Shown: piece by piece, positions 9,897 to 21,200 of the stretch
How positions within the stretch are numbered: position 1 is the first letter of the stretch
Layout of the letters: each line of letters starts with the position of its first letter
NCBI GenBank assembly: GCA_963775275.1
Contig: CAVZII010000005.1
Coordinates: forward strand, 1,178,001 to 1,242,000
DNA: 64,000 bases
Source of the DNA: JANWHQ01 sp963775275
GTDB taxonomy: Bacteria > Pseudomonadota > Alphaproteobacteria > Caulobacterales > Caulobacteraceae
Direction of reading: 5' to 3'
Position numbers and translations under genes: made by a program
The notes under the pieces: generated by a model
What the model was told of the DNA's origin: nothing
Databases searched by the model: none
What the model saw: only the letters and a program-made list of their open reading frames with translations

Positions 9897-11071
9897 CGCC
9901 AGCCGCTGCGCCCGCTCAGCCGGTCACCGATGCGGTGAACGGCGAACAGCGGCGATGCGCGGACGCCTTTGCCCCTGTCGGCGGCGTGACCAAGGTAAGT
10001 CGTGATCCCGAACGCCGCCTCCACGGTCCGCAGAAGGGAGTAGTGGTTGTAGGGTGTGGCGTCGGCGACGTCGCGGGGCCGTGATTGGTGATGACGATTG
10101 TAGCGATATGCCCTCCGCCGAAATTGGCCCGGCTTTGCGGATCAAAGCCGCAGCAGCCCTGAACGCCGGAGTTCCGTTCCTCCTTGTTGTTCTCGTCGAA
10201 GGTGATGACGATGGCGACGTTGCCTGTCTCGCTCCACACCTTCGAGTGGGTGATCTTGTCGACGAGCATGCCGAACTCGGCGTCGCCGCGTCGGATGACC
10301 GCCGCCTTGTCCTCGTCCTCGCGGCAACCGGGCGGAACGACGGGCGCGTCGTCGCTTGCGAGCCCGTGCATCTCGTTGCACTGGTTGGGAACGATGTGCG
10401 CGTAGTTCGGAAGCCGGCTGGAAGCGAGGTCGGCGTCCAGCTGATGGAAGTTGACAATGTGGCTCGCCCGCCACCGGTAGGGCGCGTCATGCACGTCCGC
10501 GAAGCTCACGAAGCCGTTGTGCTTGGCGGCATAGAGCTGCTGGGGCCGGCCCGCTTGGGGATACATCGGGCTTGGCGATCGCGGCGCCAGGGACCCCGCC
10601 GCAGGAAGATCCTCGAAATAGCCCTTCCAGGTCAGATGGCGCGCGGCGAGCTGGTCCATCAGGCTCCTGGCGCGGATGGACGTGGTCGACATAGCCGGGC
10701 CGCCCGCTCTTCTCGCAGAACTCGTCCTTCAAGCCGGCTTTGCAATAGAAGGCGTCGTCGTCGTGGATGCCGAAGGTGTCGCCGCCGACCATGGCGATGT
10801 AGTTGCCTTCGCTCGAGTGCACCTCGGCGTAGAACTGCGTCGCCAGACCATATTCGGCCGCCAGTCTGTGCAGGTTCGGCGTGAGCTCGGGATGATCCAT
10901 GATCTGCGAGAAGCCCTTGTTCTCGCCGATGATGACGAAGATGTGCTCATAGCGCGGCATAGCCGGCTCGGCGGCCGGTCGCCGAGCTCGGGCGGCCTGG
11001 GCCGAAGACCAGGCTAGGAGGGACGCTGCGAAGATGGCCGCAACGGCCGCGGCGGTTTTGGACGCCTGCAT
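9893..11071 (-). CDS. Secreted phosphoesterase (phospholipase C/acid phosphatase-like family; two apparent frameshifts)
   Basis: A signal peptide (MQASKTAAAVAAIFAASLLA) is followed by YEHIFVIIGENKGFSQIM with the metal-binding Glu-Asn. TPNLHRLAAEYGLATQFYAE, SSEGNYIAMVGGD and VITFDENNKEER are typical of the PF04185 phosphoesterase family. Frames change near 10675-10683 and at 10075-10078, where adding one C in the coding strand restores NHGPRDVADATPYNHYSLLR. The repaired length is about 393 codons. The gene begins 8 bases after the TonB receptor stop, so the two are one transcription unit, suggesting cleavage of an organic phosphate near the outer membrane. Confidence 0.8.
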
Positions 11072-11079
11072 GGGCCTCC

Positions 11080-13641
11080 TCAGAACCTCACGCGCACGCC
11101 GAACAGATAGTCGGCGTCGTAGAACTCGTTTTGAATGGGGAAGTCTTTGCTCTTGGTCTGGGTGAACTCTAGGTGCGTGTTGGAGATGTTCTTCACGTCC
11201 ATGAAGGCTTGGACATTGTCGGTGATGTTGTAGCTCCGCCGAAGTCCAGACGGAAGCGGGGCTGGGAGTAGAGGTCGGTCGACGCATCCCCGCCAACGGC
11301 CCACAGATTGGTCGAGACGTAGGACGCCGCGACCTTCAGGTAGATGGGTCCTTGCTGTAGAACACGGCCGCGTTGTAGGTGAAGGGCGAGGTCTGCGGCA
11401 GGGCATGCTTCTCGCCGGGGCGGATTTCCCCGCTGGATTTCGACGTAGATCAGGTTGCCCTCGAAGCCCAGGCCGCTGAACGGACCCGGCAGGAACTTCG
11501 AACTGCTGCTGGTAGTTCAGCTCGACGCCCTCGGCGTGCGCCGAACCGACATTCGAGAAGCTGGTCAGGTCAACCTTCTGCCCGACGAATCCGGGAACAT
11601 TGGTGGCGTTGAGCGTTTCCGTCGGGATGATGTAGTTGCTGAACGCCTTGTAGAAGAGGCCGACCGAGACGACGCCGCCGTGCGCCAGATCGTAGGACGC
11701 CATCAGATCGATGTTGCGGCCGATCGTTGGCTTCAGGTCGGGATTGCCTTGCGTAATGCGCGGCGTCGCGTTGAAGGTGTCGATCGACCTGGCGGCCGTG
11801 AGCTCGTTGAAGCCCGGCCGAGCGATGGCCGTCGAGAAGGCGGCGCGGAGCTGCAAACTGTCGCTGGCCTGGTACTTCAGGCTGAGATCGGGAAAGACGT
11901 TCGTGTAGGCGTGCTTGGCGACGTGCGGCGCCAGGAAGTTGCCGTTCGCGTCCACGTCGTTGGCGCGATAGACGCCGTCGGTGGTTTCGACCTGACGCCG
12001 CCGACCACGTCGAGCATGCCGAAACTGGTGCGGTACTGAACATAGCCCGCGTAGACGTTCTCGTTGTCGTCCTCATACGTCGTGGGGTCCGGCGTCAGCG
12101 GCGTCTGCGGGATCGTCAGCAGCTTGCTGTAAATCGGCTGCGGGCCAATGTTGTACTCGCCGTTGTAGTAGATGATGTCGGGGCCGCTGACATAGTCGCT
12201 CAGAGATACTGCGCCGGCGGCGAAACCGGCGGCATAGTATTGCTGAGTGCGGGTGCGCTCGCGCACGCTGCCACCGAAGGCGACTTCGCCGCCATCGCCC
12301 ACGAGACCAAGCGGCGCGGAGAAGTTCATCACGCCGGCATATTCCTGGTCAGTGTTGTCGGACGGGCCGTTGCCCTTCGACAACTTCGTGTAGAGGGCGG
12401 GATCGAGCACATCGACTCCGCCCAGGACCTGGTAGATGGGCCGGCTGGCGTTCGTGTTGTTGTAGATCAGGTCCACGCCGGTGGGATCGGTGAAGCGCGC
12501 GTTGATCGAATAGGGCCAATGGTCGGAGCCCCGGGTCCACGACGCGCGCGCATCCACCTTGAGGTTGTTGGCGAAGACCGTCCTCCCGCCGACCTCGATC
12601 AGGTCGTTGCCGAGCTCCTCCTTGGTGGCGATGTCCGAGTACTGTGGGCTGACCCCGCTGGACGTGAAGTCGCCGGTCGCATTGTCGACGCTGAGAACGT
12701 TGTCCGCCAAGCCATTGAGGATGAACTCGTGCTTGTTGGCCGTCTCCACGTAGCCGGCATGGAACCCGCGCAGATAGAGGTCCGTATTGTCGGTCGGGCT
12801 GAAGGTGGCGCCGCCGCCATAGCCCTGGCGCGTGCGGTGGTACTGGTACCAGCGGTATTGCACGTCGTCGAACGCCTTCTGGGCCAGGAAGGCGCTGGTT
12901 CCGGCCGGAACGACGGTCGGATCGTTGATGTAGTCGGCCTCGATGTCGTCGATGCCGCGCGAGTCCTTCAGGTAGCCGTAGCTGAAGATGACCGCGAGCT
13001 TGTCGTCGAAGAAGCGTTTGCCCAGCGTAATGTCGCCCTGTAGACGCCCGTGTCACGCAGCGACTGGATGCCGCCGCCGATCGAGGCGTCAAAGACATGA
13101 TCTTCTCCCAGAGGAATTGTCCGGGGCTGGATGTTGACCACGCCGCCGAGCCCCTCGGCGTCCATCGACGGCGTCAGCGACTTGATCACCTCGATGCCGC
13201 CGAAAAACCCCGCCGGGAACGCGTCGAAGGCGACGGCGCGTCCGCCGCCCTGCGGCGAGGCCGGATTGTTGGCCATCATGCGCACGCCGTCATAGGTCGT
13301 GCCGTTGAGGTCGGCGTCCATGCCGCGGATGTTGACGAAGCGCCCGGTGCCGAGTTCGATTCCATGGATACGCCGGGCAGGCGCTGCAGCACTTCGGCGG
13401 CATTGACGTCCGGCAGCGACCGGATCTGCTCGAGCGGGGCGATGTCGATGACGACGGGCGCGTTCTTCTTGATCTCGGCGGCCTGGTTGCGGGTGCCGTT
13501 GACCACCACCGTTTCGACGTTGCTGCTCTGCGCGCCCTGTGAGCCGGCCTGGGCCGCGTGAGCCGGCTGGCTGGGCCCCACGAGCACCGCCGAAGCGCCG
13601 GCCGTCGCAAGAAGTCCGGCCAAGGAGTGTCTCGCCGTCAT
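11080..13641 (-). CDS. TonB-dependent receptor (about seven apparent frameshifts)
   Basis: A signal peptide leads to a TonB-box-like VETVVVNGTR and a plug domain (IRSLPDVNAAEVLQRLPGVS; VNIRGMDADLNGTTYDGVR; GGIEVIKSLTPSMDAEGLGG). The beta-barrel ends YLFGVRVRF, with the terminal Phe used by the BAM machinery. The frame is broken near 13356, 13036, 11994, 11507, 11437, 11350 and 11238. Single-base repairs give a continuous protein of about 850 residues with no internal stop. It lies between a phosphoesterase and a two-component system, suggesting regulated import of a phosphate-containing ligand. Confidence 0.85.
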
Positions 13642-13765
13642 GAACTGATCCCCTTCCGCAGTGAGGGCGGCGATCCCCTCGCTGCGCCCAGGCTTCTTTA
13701 GGAGAGGACGTTCGACAGTTCGGATTTAGTCCTGCGACGGGCCGGAAAAGAAATGTTGGGAATAA
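13642..13765. other. Intergenic region between TonB receptor and sensor kinase
   Basis: This 124-base, relatively AT-rich gap precedes the TonB receptor on the minus strand and should hold its promoter. I see no convincing inverted-repeat operator. Its position directly behind the response regulator-kinase pair makes it the likely target of that regulator, which is inference. Confidence 0.35.
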
Positions 13766-15135
13766 TCAATGTTCCGTCAGGGCCGGCGTCTCCGGCGACG
13801 CCCGTGCAGCTCGTCTGCGGTCGGAATTGCATGGCGGAAACTGGATGGTGACGCGCAGGCCCGGCCCGCAATCGGAAAGGGTGATCCGCGCCTCGTGCAA
13901 GTCGACGATGCCGGCGACCACCGACAGACCGAGCCCGTGGCCAGGCGACGTGCGGCTCTTCTCGAGGCGATAGAATTGGCGAAGGACACGCTTGCGGTCC
14001 GGCTCGGGCACGCCCGGTCCGGTGTCGGCGACCACCAGCGTCGGACAGCCGTCCTGGAGACCCGCCCAGCCGGTCACGGCGGCGCCTGCGGGCGTGTGGT
14101 GGATGACGTTGTCGAGCAGGTTCATCGTCAGCTGCAAAACGAGCTGGCGGTCGCCGAGCACGGTCACGCCGGAGGTCGCCGTCACCTCGACTGGATGCGC
14201 TGAGTCCTCCATCAGCGGCCCGTACATGCCGAACGCCTGCGCCAATGCTTCGCCGAGATCGAACTGGCGAAACGCCGCGCGCCGCGCGCCGCTCTCCATC
14301 CGGGCGATGCGCAGGAGCGCCGCGAACATGTCGAGCAACCGGTCTGTCTCAACGATCGCCTGCCGTACCGCCCGCTCATAGTCGCGCCGCGTGTGCGCCT
14401 CGGTCTGGGCTTGCTCCAAGCTGTGCCTCAGGTGGGTCAGGGGCGTGCGCAGGTCATGCGCGATGTCCTCGCTCACCTGGCGCAGGCTCTCCATGAGCGC
14501 CTGGATGCGATCGAGCATGCCGTTGATCGTTGCGGCGAGGCGTTCGAGCTCTCCCCCGCTCCTCCGTCCGAAATCCGCTCGTTCAGGTCCCCGGCGATGA
14601 TGGCGCGGCACGTGTCGGAGATCGCGTCGATGCGACGCAGGTAGCGTCCGCTGAGCCACATCCCGCTCAGGCCGGCGACGACCACGCTGGCCGCCAGGAC
14701 ACCGGCGAAGGTCAGGAGGATCTCGCACTCGCTGCGATGGACCTGATCGAGATCGCGCCCGACAAAGGCGTAGATCGAGGGCGCGATGAACGCCCCGCGG
14801 CCCAGGATGTCGCGCTGCGCCCCGGACGCGTCGCCCCGCGGAACGCGCCGATGGAAGACTCCAGCCCTGGGCTCCATGACGTCGGCATTACCGGCCACCC
14901 TCCGATTGCGGCCCAGCTGCAGCAGGAACTGCTCCTGCGCGTCCGACGCCAGGGTGCGATCGTTGATGATCTCAGCGGCTTCGTGCAGGCCGCGGCTCGG
15001 CGGGTTCGCGGTCGCGTAGGCCTCGCGAATCGCCCGCAGGTCGTCGTCGCACGCGCGCAGGATGTTGGCCTTGAAGCCGTGATCAACGATCAGGAAGACG
15101 AGCCCGATCATCACGGCCATCGCGCCGGCGAACAC
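13766..15135 (-). CDS. Sensor histidine kinase of a two-component system (one apparent frameshift)
   Basis: From a GTG at 15135 come a first membrane helix (AMAVMIGLVFLIV), a periplasmic sensor region, a second helix (FAGVLAASVVVAGLSGMWL), a HAMP linker, the H-box SEDIAHDLRTPLTHLR with the phospho-acceptor His, an N-box (NLLDNVIHH) and G-boxes (DTGPGVP, GHGLGLS). The frame breaks at the C-run 14553-14557. One more G on the coding strand joins GDLNERISDGGAG to GELERLAATINGML. The paired response regulator ends about 50 bases upstream, so the start may be earlier. Confidence 0.83.
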
Positions 15136-15184
15136 GAGCGCATAGATCGCCGCGTGCCGGAAGCTCTCGCTTCCAACAAGCCTC

Positions 15185-15865
15185 TCAGGCGCGGATCTGA
15201 TAGCCCGCTCCGCGAACGGTCTGGATCAGCTCTGTCGGGAAGCCGCGATCAACCTTGGCCCGGATTCGGCTCATGTGGGACTCCAGGATGTTCGAACGGG
15301 GCTCGAAGCTGAGGCCCCAGACCCCTTCGAGCAGCATCTTGCGCGTGACGACGCGACCGGCGTTTTCGACCAGATATCGCAACAGCCGGAACTCCTGGTC
15401 CTGAAGGTCGATCTTCTTGCCGGCGCGAAAGGCGGCGCGGGCCAACAGATCGATCTCCAGATCACCGGCGCGCAGCCACATAGGTTTGAGGTCTCCGCCC
15501 ATGGAGCGCGGCCGGCGCAGGAGAGCGTTGATCCGGGCCAGAAGCTCGCTGATCGCAAAGGGCTTGCTCACATAGTCGTCCGCGCCCGCGTCGAGCCCCT
15601 CGACCCGGTCGTCGATGTCGCCCATGGCCGTCAGCATCAGAGTTGGGCCGCGATAACCGTCCTCTCGCAGCCGTTTGAGGAGTGAGAGCCCGTCCAGCTG
15701 TGGGAGCATCCGATCGATGATGATCAGGTCGCTGTTTCGGCGGCGAGCCTGGAACAGCCCATCGGGACCGGTGGCGGCCCAGCGAACCGTATGCGCCTGT
15801 TTGTGCAGGGCTTGAGTGATGTAGAGGGCGGTCTTCGGATCGTCCTCGACGAGCAGGATGGTCAT
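15185..15865 (-). CDS. OmpR/PhoB-family response regulator
   Basis: The start is the ATG of MTILLVEDDPK. The receiver domain has acidic pocket residues D8-D9, phospho-acceptor D51 (LIIIDRMLP), the Thr of LMLTAMG and the Lys of DDYVSKPF. The winged-helix domain ends DRGFPTELIQTVRGAGYQIR, the usual OmpR C-terminus. It is the first gene of a regulator-kinase pair lying just upstream of the TonB receptor-phosphoesterase unit it probably controls. The family normally binds direct repeats upstream of target promoters. Confidence 0.92.
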   Translation of the reverse strand: MTILLVEDDPKTALYITQALHKQAHTVRWAATGPDGLFQARRRNSDLIIIDRMLPQLDGLSLLKRLREDGYRGPTLMLTAMGDIDDRVEGLDAGADDYVSKPFAISELLARINALLRRPRSMGGDLKPMWLRAGDLEIDLLARAAFRAGKKIDLQDQEFRLLRYLVENAGRVVTRKMLLEGVWGLSFEPRSNILESHMSRIRAKVDRGFPTELIQTVRGAGYQIRA

Positions 15866-16009
15866 GGCGGGACCAGGTTGGACGTCCAAGTCAACCGCAA
15901 CTGTGCGAAGCTTTGTTGACCACGCCCGCAGCGCTCTCGCCGATGAGTTGGGCCTTTGGCTTCCCCCTGTCTTGCGCCGACAGCGTCCGCGGCGTCCAGC
16001 GCGCGAGCC

Positions 16010-17014
16010 TCAGCCCGGCGCCAGGACCAGCACCTGGAAGGATCCGGGAACGAATCTCGGCCGCTGGCCGGGCGCCGGCGGCGGCGTGAAATTCGCCGTG
16101 GGCAGGTAGATCCGCTGGGTCCTGGGATCGATCGCGCCGGTGCGGGCGCCGGCCTGGGTCTGGACCACGCCCGCCGCCGTCAGCCTGCCGGCCCTGACGT
16201 CGAAGATGGCGAGGGTTCCGGCCCGCCCGGATGGAACATAGAGACGGGCGTGGGACGGATCGGAGATCACAGCGTCGGGCCCGGCCCCGATCTTGAAGGT
16301 CTGCAGGTCCTGGCCCGCCGGGCTCAGCACCTTGACCGCGCCCGAGCCGCAGGACGGAGACCAAAGGTCGTCCGCGGCATAGGCGAGGCCCGTGGGCCCC
16401 TGGCAGCCGGCAGCGGATAGCGCGCGAGGACTGAGTCCTTGTGCGTGTCGATGACCGCGACCTGGTTCCTGTCCTCGACATTGACGTAGAGCCTGCCCTT
16501 GCCGTCGGGGGCGGCGAACTCGAGGCTCGCCGCCGACGTCGATGTAGCCCACCGCCTTCCTGGCTGAGGGATCGATGACGGTGATGTGGCCGGAGTCGCC
16601 GTCGATGACGAAGACATGGCCGGTGGCCGGGTCGAGGGCGGCGGCATCCGGACCGGCGGCGGTGGGAAGGAGGCCAGGAGCTTGCCGCTGGCCGCGTCGA
16701 GAGACGGGCGGTCTTGTCGCGCCGAATTGGTGGTCAGGAGCACGCGCCCGCCGTCGAGCGGCAGCACCGCATGGGCTGCGCGAGGCGTCGGCGAAGCGGG
16801 GATTGACCTTACCGGTGTCGGTCTGGACGGTCATGATCGCGTCCCCGTGGGAGACATAGAGCGTCCGATGGACCGGATCGAAGCTGGCGTAGTCCCAGAA
16901 GCCGTCGGGCCCGGAGACGCGCTGGACGATCTTGAAGCTCGGCGGGGCCGCACAGGCCGGGGCGACGCCCAGCATCAGCGCGGCCACAGCCGACAGGATC
17001 CACAGGCGCTTCAT
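16010..17014 (-). CDS. Secreted YncE-like beta-propeller protein (four apparent frameshifts)
   Basis: A signal peptide (MKRLWILSAVAALMLGVAPA) is followed by repeated strands of the 40-residue YVTN/YncE type, such as ASFDPVHRTLYVSHGDAIM, LDPATGHVFVIDGDSG, GRLYVNVEDRNQVAVIDTHK and SDPSHARLYVPSGRAGTLAI. Four single-base shifts near 16778, 16667, 16533 and 16400 alternate between two frames and cancel, so the total is exactly 335 codons. The protein is probably periplasmic. YncE-like proteins have no agreed function. It is divergent from the following response regulator gene. Confidence 0.75.
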   Translation of the reverse strand: MKRLWILSAVAALMLGVAPACAAPPSFKIVQRVSGPDGFWDYASFDPVHRTLYVSHGDAIMTVQTDTGKVNPRFADASRSPCGAAARRRARAPDHQFGATRPPVSRRGQRQAPGLLPTAAGPDAAALDPATGHVFVIDGDSGHITVIDPSARKAVGYIDVGGEPRVRRPRRQGQALRQCRGQEPGRGHRHAQGLSPRALSAAGCQGPTGLAYAADDLWSPSCGSGAVKVLSPAGQDLQTFKIGAGPDAVISDPSHARLYVPSGRAGTLAIFDVRAGRLTAAGVVQTQAGARTGAIDPRTQRIYLPTANFTPPPAPGQRPRFVPGSFQVLVLAPG

Positions 17015-17178
17015 GCGCTCCTCCCTGGTTGCCGGCCCCCGCAGCCTCAGCAAAGGCCGAACCGGGCTCGAGCGCAACCGCCGACATGGCGCGCGATTGT
17101 GACGGGCGCTTGCGCCTGGGCGTCCGCAGGCCCCATCTATCCGCGCTCACGGCCTCCGGGCTGCAGCGAGCAGGGGCG

Positions 17179-17843
<665 letters not shown>

Positions 17844-17851
<8 letters not shown>

Positions 17852-19226
17852 GCTGACGAGGCTCCTGGACACCGCCACCTTCCGACTGGCCCTGGCCTTC
17901 GCGGCGGTGTTCGCCGTGGGGATCTTTGCGCTTCTCCTCGTGCTGCAGTGGTCGATCAAGGGCTACGCAGGCAGGCAGACCGACGACGCGCTGCGTTCGG
18001 AGATGGCGCTGGTGCAGGACCAGGCTGCGCGGACAGGGACCGCCGCGATCGCGCGCGAGCTGGCTGCGCGCTCGACAGTCCCGGGCGCGCGGGCGCCGTT
18101 GTACGTGGTCGGCGGGCCAGGCGGGCGCGTGCTGGGCGGGAACCTGCCCTCGCGGCTGCTGGTCCGCGACGGCTTCGACGAGGTGGCCCTGCCCGCCCCG
18201 GCCGAGAACCGCGAGTTCGACGACGAGACCATGACCGTTCGGACGCTGGCGGCAGGAACCCCCGACGGCGGACGCCTCGCGCTGGGCCGCGACACCTATG
18301 CGCTCGACGAGCTGAACGAATGGCTGGACCAGCTGACGCTATGGGCTGGCGCGGGCCTGGCGCTGATGGCGCTGACCGGCGGCCTCGTCTCCGGCGCCCT
18401 CTTCCTGAGCCGGCTGGAGCACGTCAATTCGGCGGCCGAGCGGATCATGCGGGGCCGGTTGGACGAGCGGTTGCCGGCGATCGGGTTCGGAGCCGAATTC
18501 GACCGGTTGTCGGGAAGCCTCAACCGGATGCTGGACCGCCTTCAGACCTCGATGGAGAGCCTGAAGCAGGTTTCGGCCGACATCGCCCACGACCTGCGCA
18601 CGCCGCTCGGGCACCTGCGCCAGCGCCTGGAGCGCGCTCGCGGTGAAGCGGCTTCGGAGGCTGACTGGCGGGCGGTCGCCGACGCCGCCATCGCCGATAT
18701 CGACGAGGTGCTCGCCGTCTTCGGATCGCTCTTGCGCATCGCCCAGCTGGAAGCCGGAACCGGGCGCGACCAGTTCCAAACTCTGGATTTCTCCACCCTC
18801 CTGGAACGGGTGACCGACGCCTTCGGGCCGGCCGCTGAAGACGGCGGACGCGTGCTGACGACGGAGATCGAACCGGGCCTGATGGTCCGAGGCGACAGCA
18901 TCCTGCTCGGCCAGCTGGCCTCGAACGTCATCGAGAACGCCCTCACCCACACCCCGCCCGGCTCGACAGTGACGGTCGGCGCCGGGCGCCAGGACGGGAC
19001 GATCAGGCTGGCGGTGGCCGACGACGGACCCGGCGTGCCGGTCGGCGAGCTCGATCGGATCACGCGGCGATTCTATCGGCTGGACCGCAGCCGCGCGACG
19101 CCGGGCGCGGGGCTGGGCCTCTCCATGGCGGCCGCCATCGCCGAGGCGCACGCGACTAGGCTCGAGCTCACGGACAACCGGCCAGGGCTCAGGGTCGAGG
19201 TCCGGTTCCCGGCCGTCACCGGGTGA
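17844..19226 (+). CDS. Sensor histidine kinase
   Basis: An intact 460-residue inner-membrane kinase. Helix 1 is at residues 13-35, a periplasmic sensor follows to about 160, and helix 2 is near 165-190, then HAMP. H249 lies in VSADIAHDLRTPLGH, the N-box is SNVIENALTHTP (about 360), G1 is DDGPGVP (about 394) and G2 is GAGLGLS (about 422). It is homologous to the kinase at 13766-15135, so the two systems look like paralogues. It precedes a PepSY protein and an RND efflux operon, its probable targets. Confidence 0.92.
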
Positions 19227-19341
19227 ACCCGATTTAATCCGTCCGTCATGAACGGCGAATGTGGGCGCGGCTAGAACGACCGGGAACGGCGCCAGCGCTC
19301 GGACCGACCGGCGCGCGCCGCGCAACCCGAGGAGTCTGTTC

Positions 19342-19662
19342 ATGCGTAGAACTTTGAAATCGACCGCCGTCCTAGCGGCCGTCGCGGCCGCCGCGACACT
19401 GCTCGCCGGTCAGGCGGCCCTGGCCTATACCGGTCAGGCGCTCGCCAAGCATGCCAAGGTGACGATGGTCCAGGCGCGGGCGATCGCCCTGAAGGCCAGG
19501 CCCGGGACGATCACCGACCAGGAGCTCGAACGGGAGGGCGGCGGAAGCGGCCTGCGCTACTCGTTCGACATCAAGAGCGGCGGGGTCACTTACGAGGTCG
19601 GCGTCGACGCCAAGACCGGCAAGGTCCTGGAGAACGACAAGGAAGGCGCCCATCCGGACTGA
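19342..19662 (+). CDS. Secreted PepSY-domain protein
   Basis: A 106-residue protein whose first 28 residues (MRRTLKSTAVLAAVAAAATL...) form a signal peptide. The remainder is one PepSY fold: MVQARAIALKARPGTITDQE, then RYSFDIKSGGVTYEVGVDAK. CGAGGAG-like bases precede the ATG. Small periplasmic PepSY proteins often accompany two-component systems and may inhibit peptidases or bind metal. It lies 115 bases after the kinase and before the efflux genes. Its exact role is unknown. Confidence 0.82.
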   Translation: MRRTLKSTAVLAAVAAAATLLAGQAALAYTGQALAKHAKVTMVQARAIALKARPGTITDQELEREGGGSGLRYSFDIKSGGVTYEVGVDAKTGKVLENDKEGAHPD

Positions 19663-19763
19663 TCGCGGAGGCCCGGCGGGCGCGATTCAGGATATGAATC
19701 GCGCCCTGGGGCCTAGAGGAATGATCTTGCGCCGCCGGCGAGGGGCGGCGCCAGGCGAGGGGT

Positions 19764-21200
19764 TTGCCGCTGAACAGACCGCGGATTCAAGTTGGAGCCG
19801 GTCGGGGTCGCCTCGGCGCGCGCGCGCGCAGGATCGACCCCGCTCCGTTGCAGTCGAAGGCGCGCAGGGTCGCCTTGGCGGCCGTCGTTCTGCTGTCCGG
19901 CTGCGCCAGCTACACCTCCGCGCCCCTGCCCAAGGCGCCCGCGACGGCGTCCGGCGCGGCCGACCTCAAGGTGGACGCGGCGCGCCTGCGGCTGAAGCCG
20001 CTCGTCGCCATCCGCATCGACGCCTCCGACGGCCTGGACCCCGACGAGATCGCGGTGCTGGCGGTGCTGAACGCCCCCGACCTCGCCGCCAGGCGCGCGG
20101 CGGCCAGGGTCCAGGGGGCTCAGGTGTTCGACGCCGGGCTGCTGCCCGATCCGCAGATCAACCTCAGCGCGGACTTCCCGGCCACGCCCGGCGCCACGCT
20201 CGCCTATGCGGCGGCGGCGAGTCTCGACATCCAGGCCCTGCTGACCCGCTCGGCCAGCCTGGCGGCGGCCAGGGCGAGCGCGCGGCAGGCGGACATGGAC
20301 CTGTTGTGGGCCGAGTGGGGCGCGGCCCAGCGCGCGCGTCAGCTGGCCGAGACAGCGCTCACGGACGAGGCGCGGATCAGGGCGCTCGAGCCGTTGGCGG
20401 ACCAGGCCGGCGACCGCGCCGACCGGTCGCACAAGGCCCTGGCGCGTGGCGACCTCGCCTCGGGAACGACGAGCGCGGACCTCGCCGTCGCCCTGGACGC
20501 CAAGACCCAGCTGAGCCAGGTCCGGCGCGACGCGGCCCGGGCGCGGCTGGACCTCAACGCCCTGCTGGGCCTGAAGCCCGCGACGCAGTTGCCGCTGGTC
20601 CCGGCGGCGCGCCAGGCGATCTATGACTCCGCGGCGCTGGACGAGGCGGCGGCCCAGGTCGCTCAGCGGCGGCCGGACCTTCTGGCGCTGCAGGCCGGCT
20701 ATGCAGCCGAGGACGCAAGGTTCAGGAAGGCGATCCTGATGCAGTTCCCGCTGCTGGACGTCTCGGGCAACCACGCGCGCGACAATTCCGACGTCCGCTC
20801 CAATGGCGTCGCCGGGACCTTCGCCCTGCCGATCTTCAACGGCGGACGCGGCCAGGCGGCGATCGAGAAGGCGACGCGCGAGCAGCTGAGAGCCGAGTAC
20901 CAGGCGAGGCTCGACCAGACCGAGGCGGAGGTCGCCGCCGACCGCGCGGAGCTGGCGAGCGCGCTGGGCCAGGTGCGCGAGCTGGAAGCCCAGGCGCCCA
21001 GGCTCGAGGCCATGGCGGCGCAGGCGAAGGGCGCCTATGCGCGGGGCGACATCGACAGCGGCTCGTACCTCTCGCTGATGCAGGCCGCGCTCGCCCGCCG
21101 CGCCGACCTGGAGGACAAGCGGCTGGCCGCCTTCCAGGCGGAGGCGGCGCTGGAGACCGCGTTGTTCCTGCCGCCAGCCGAATTTGGAGCCGGTTCATGA
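19764..21200 (+). CDS. TolC-family outer-membrane efflux lipoprotein
   Basis: Two outer-membrane-efflux repeats of long helices (for example GYAAEDARFRKAILMQFPLL and the coiled QLRAEYQARLDQTEAEVAAD) give the trimeric TolC/NodT fold. The lipobox VVLLSGCAS indicates an N-acylated Cys. The long frame starts at a TTG at 19764. A TTG at 19848 (MQSKARRVALAAVVLLSGC) gives a much better lipoprotein signal and may be the true start. It is the first gene of a tripartite pump and overlaps the adaptor gene by 4 bases. Confidence 0.85.
   Translation: MPLNRPRIQVGAGRGRLGARARRIDPAPLQSKARRVALAAVVLLSGCASYTSAPLPKAPATASGAADLKVDAARLRLKPLVAIRIDASDGLDPDEIAVLAVLNAPDLAARRAAARVQGAQVFDAGLLPDPQINLSADFPATPGATLAYAAAASLDIQALLTRSASLAAARASARQADMDLLWAEWGAAQRARQLAETALTDEARIRALEPLADQAGDRADRSHKALARGDLASGTTSADLAVALDAKTQLSQVRRDAARARLDLNALLGLKPATQLPLVPAARQAIYDSAALDEAAAQVAQRRPDLLALQAGYAAEDARFRKAILMQFPLLDVSGNHARDNSDVRSNGVAGTFALPIFNGGRGQAAIEKATREQLRAEYQARLDQTEAEVAADRAELASALGQVRELEAQAPRLEAMAAQAKGAYARGDIDSGSYLSLMQAALARRADLEDKRLAAFQAEAALETALFLPPAEFGAGS

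Noticed and set aside
11423..11428. A further gatttc in the TonB receptor as another GANTC insertion
   Set aside because: The surrounding frame (SSGEIRPGEK) needs all six bases, so this one is native.
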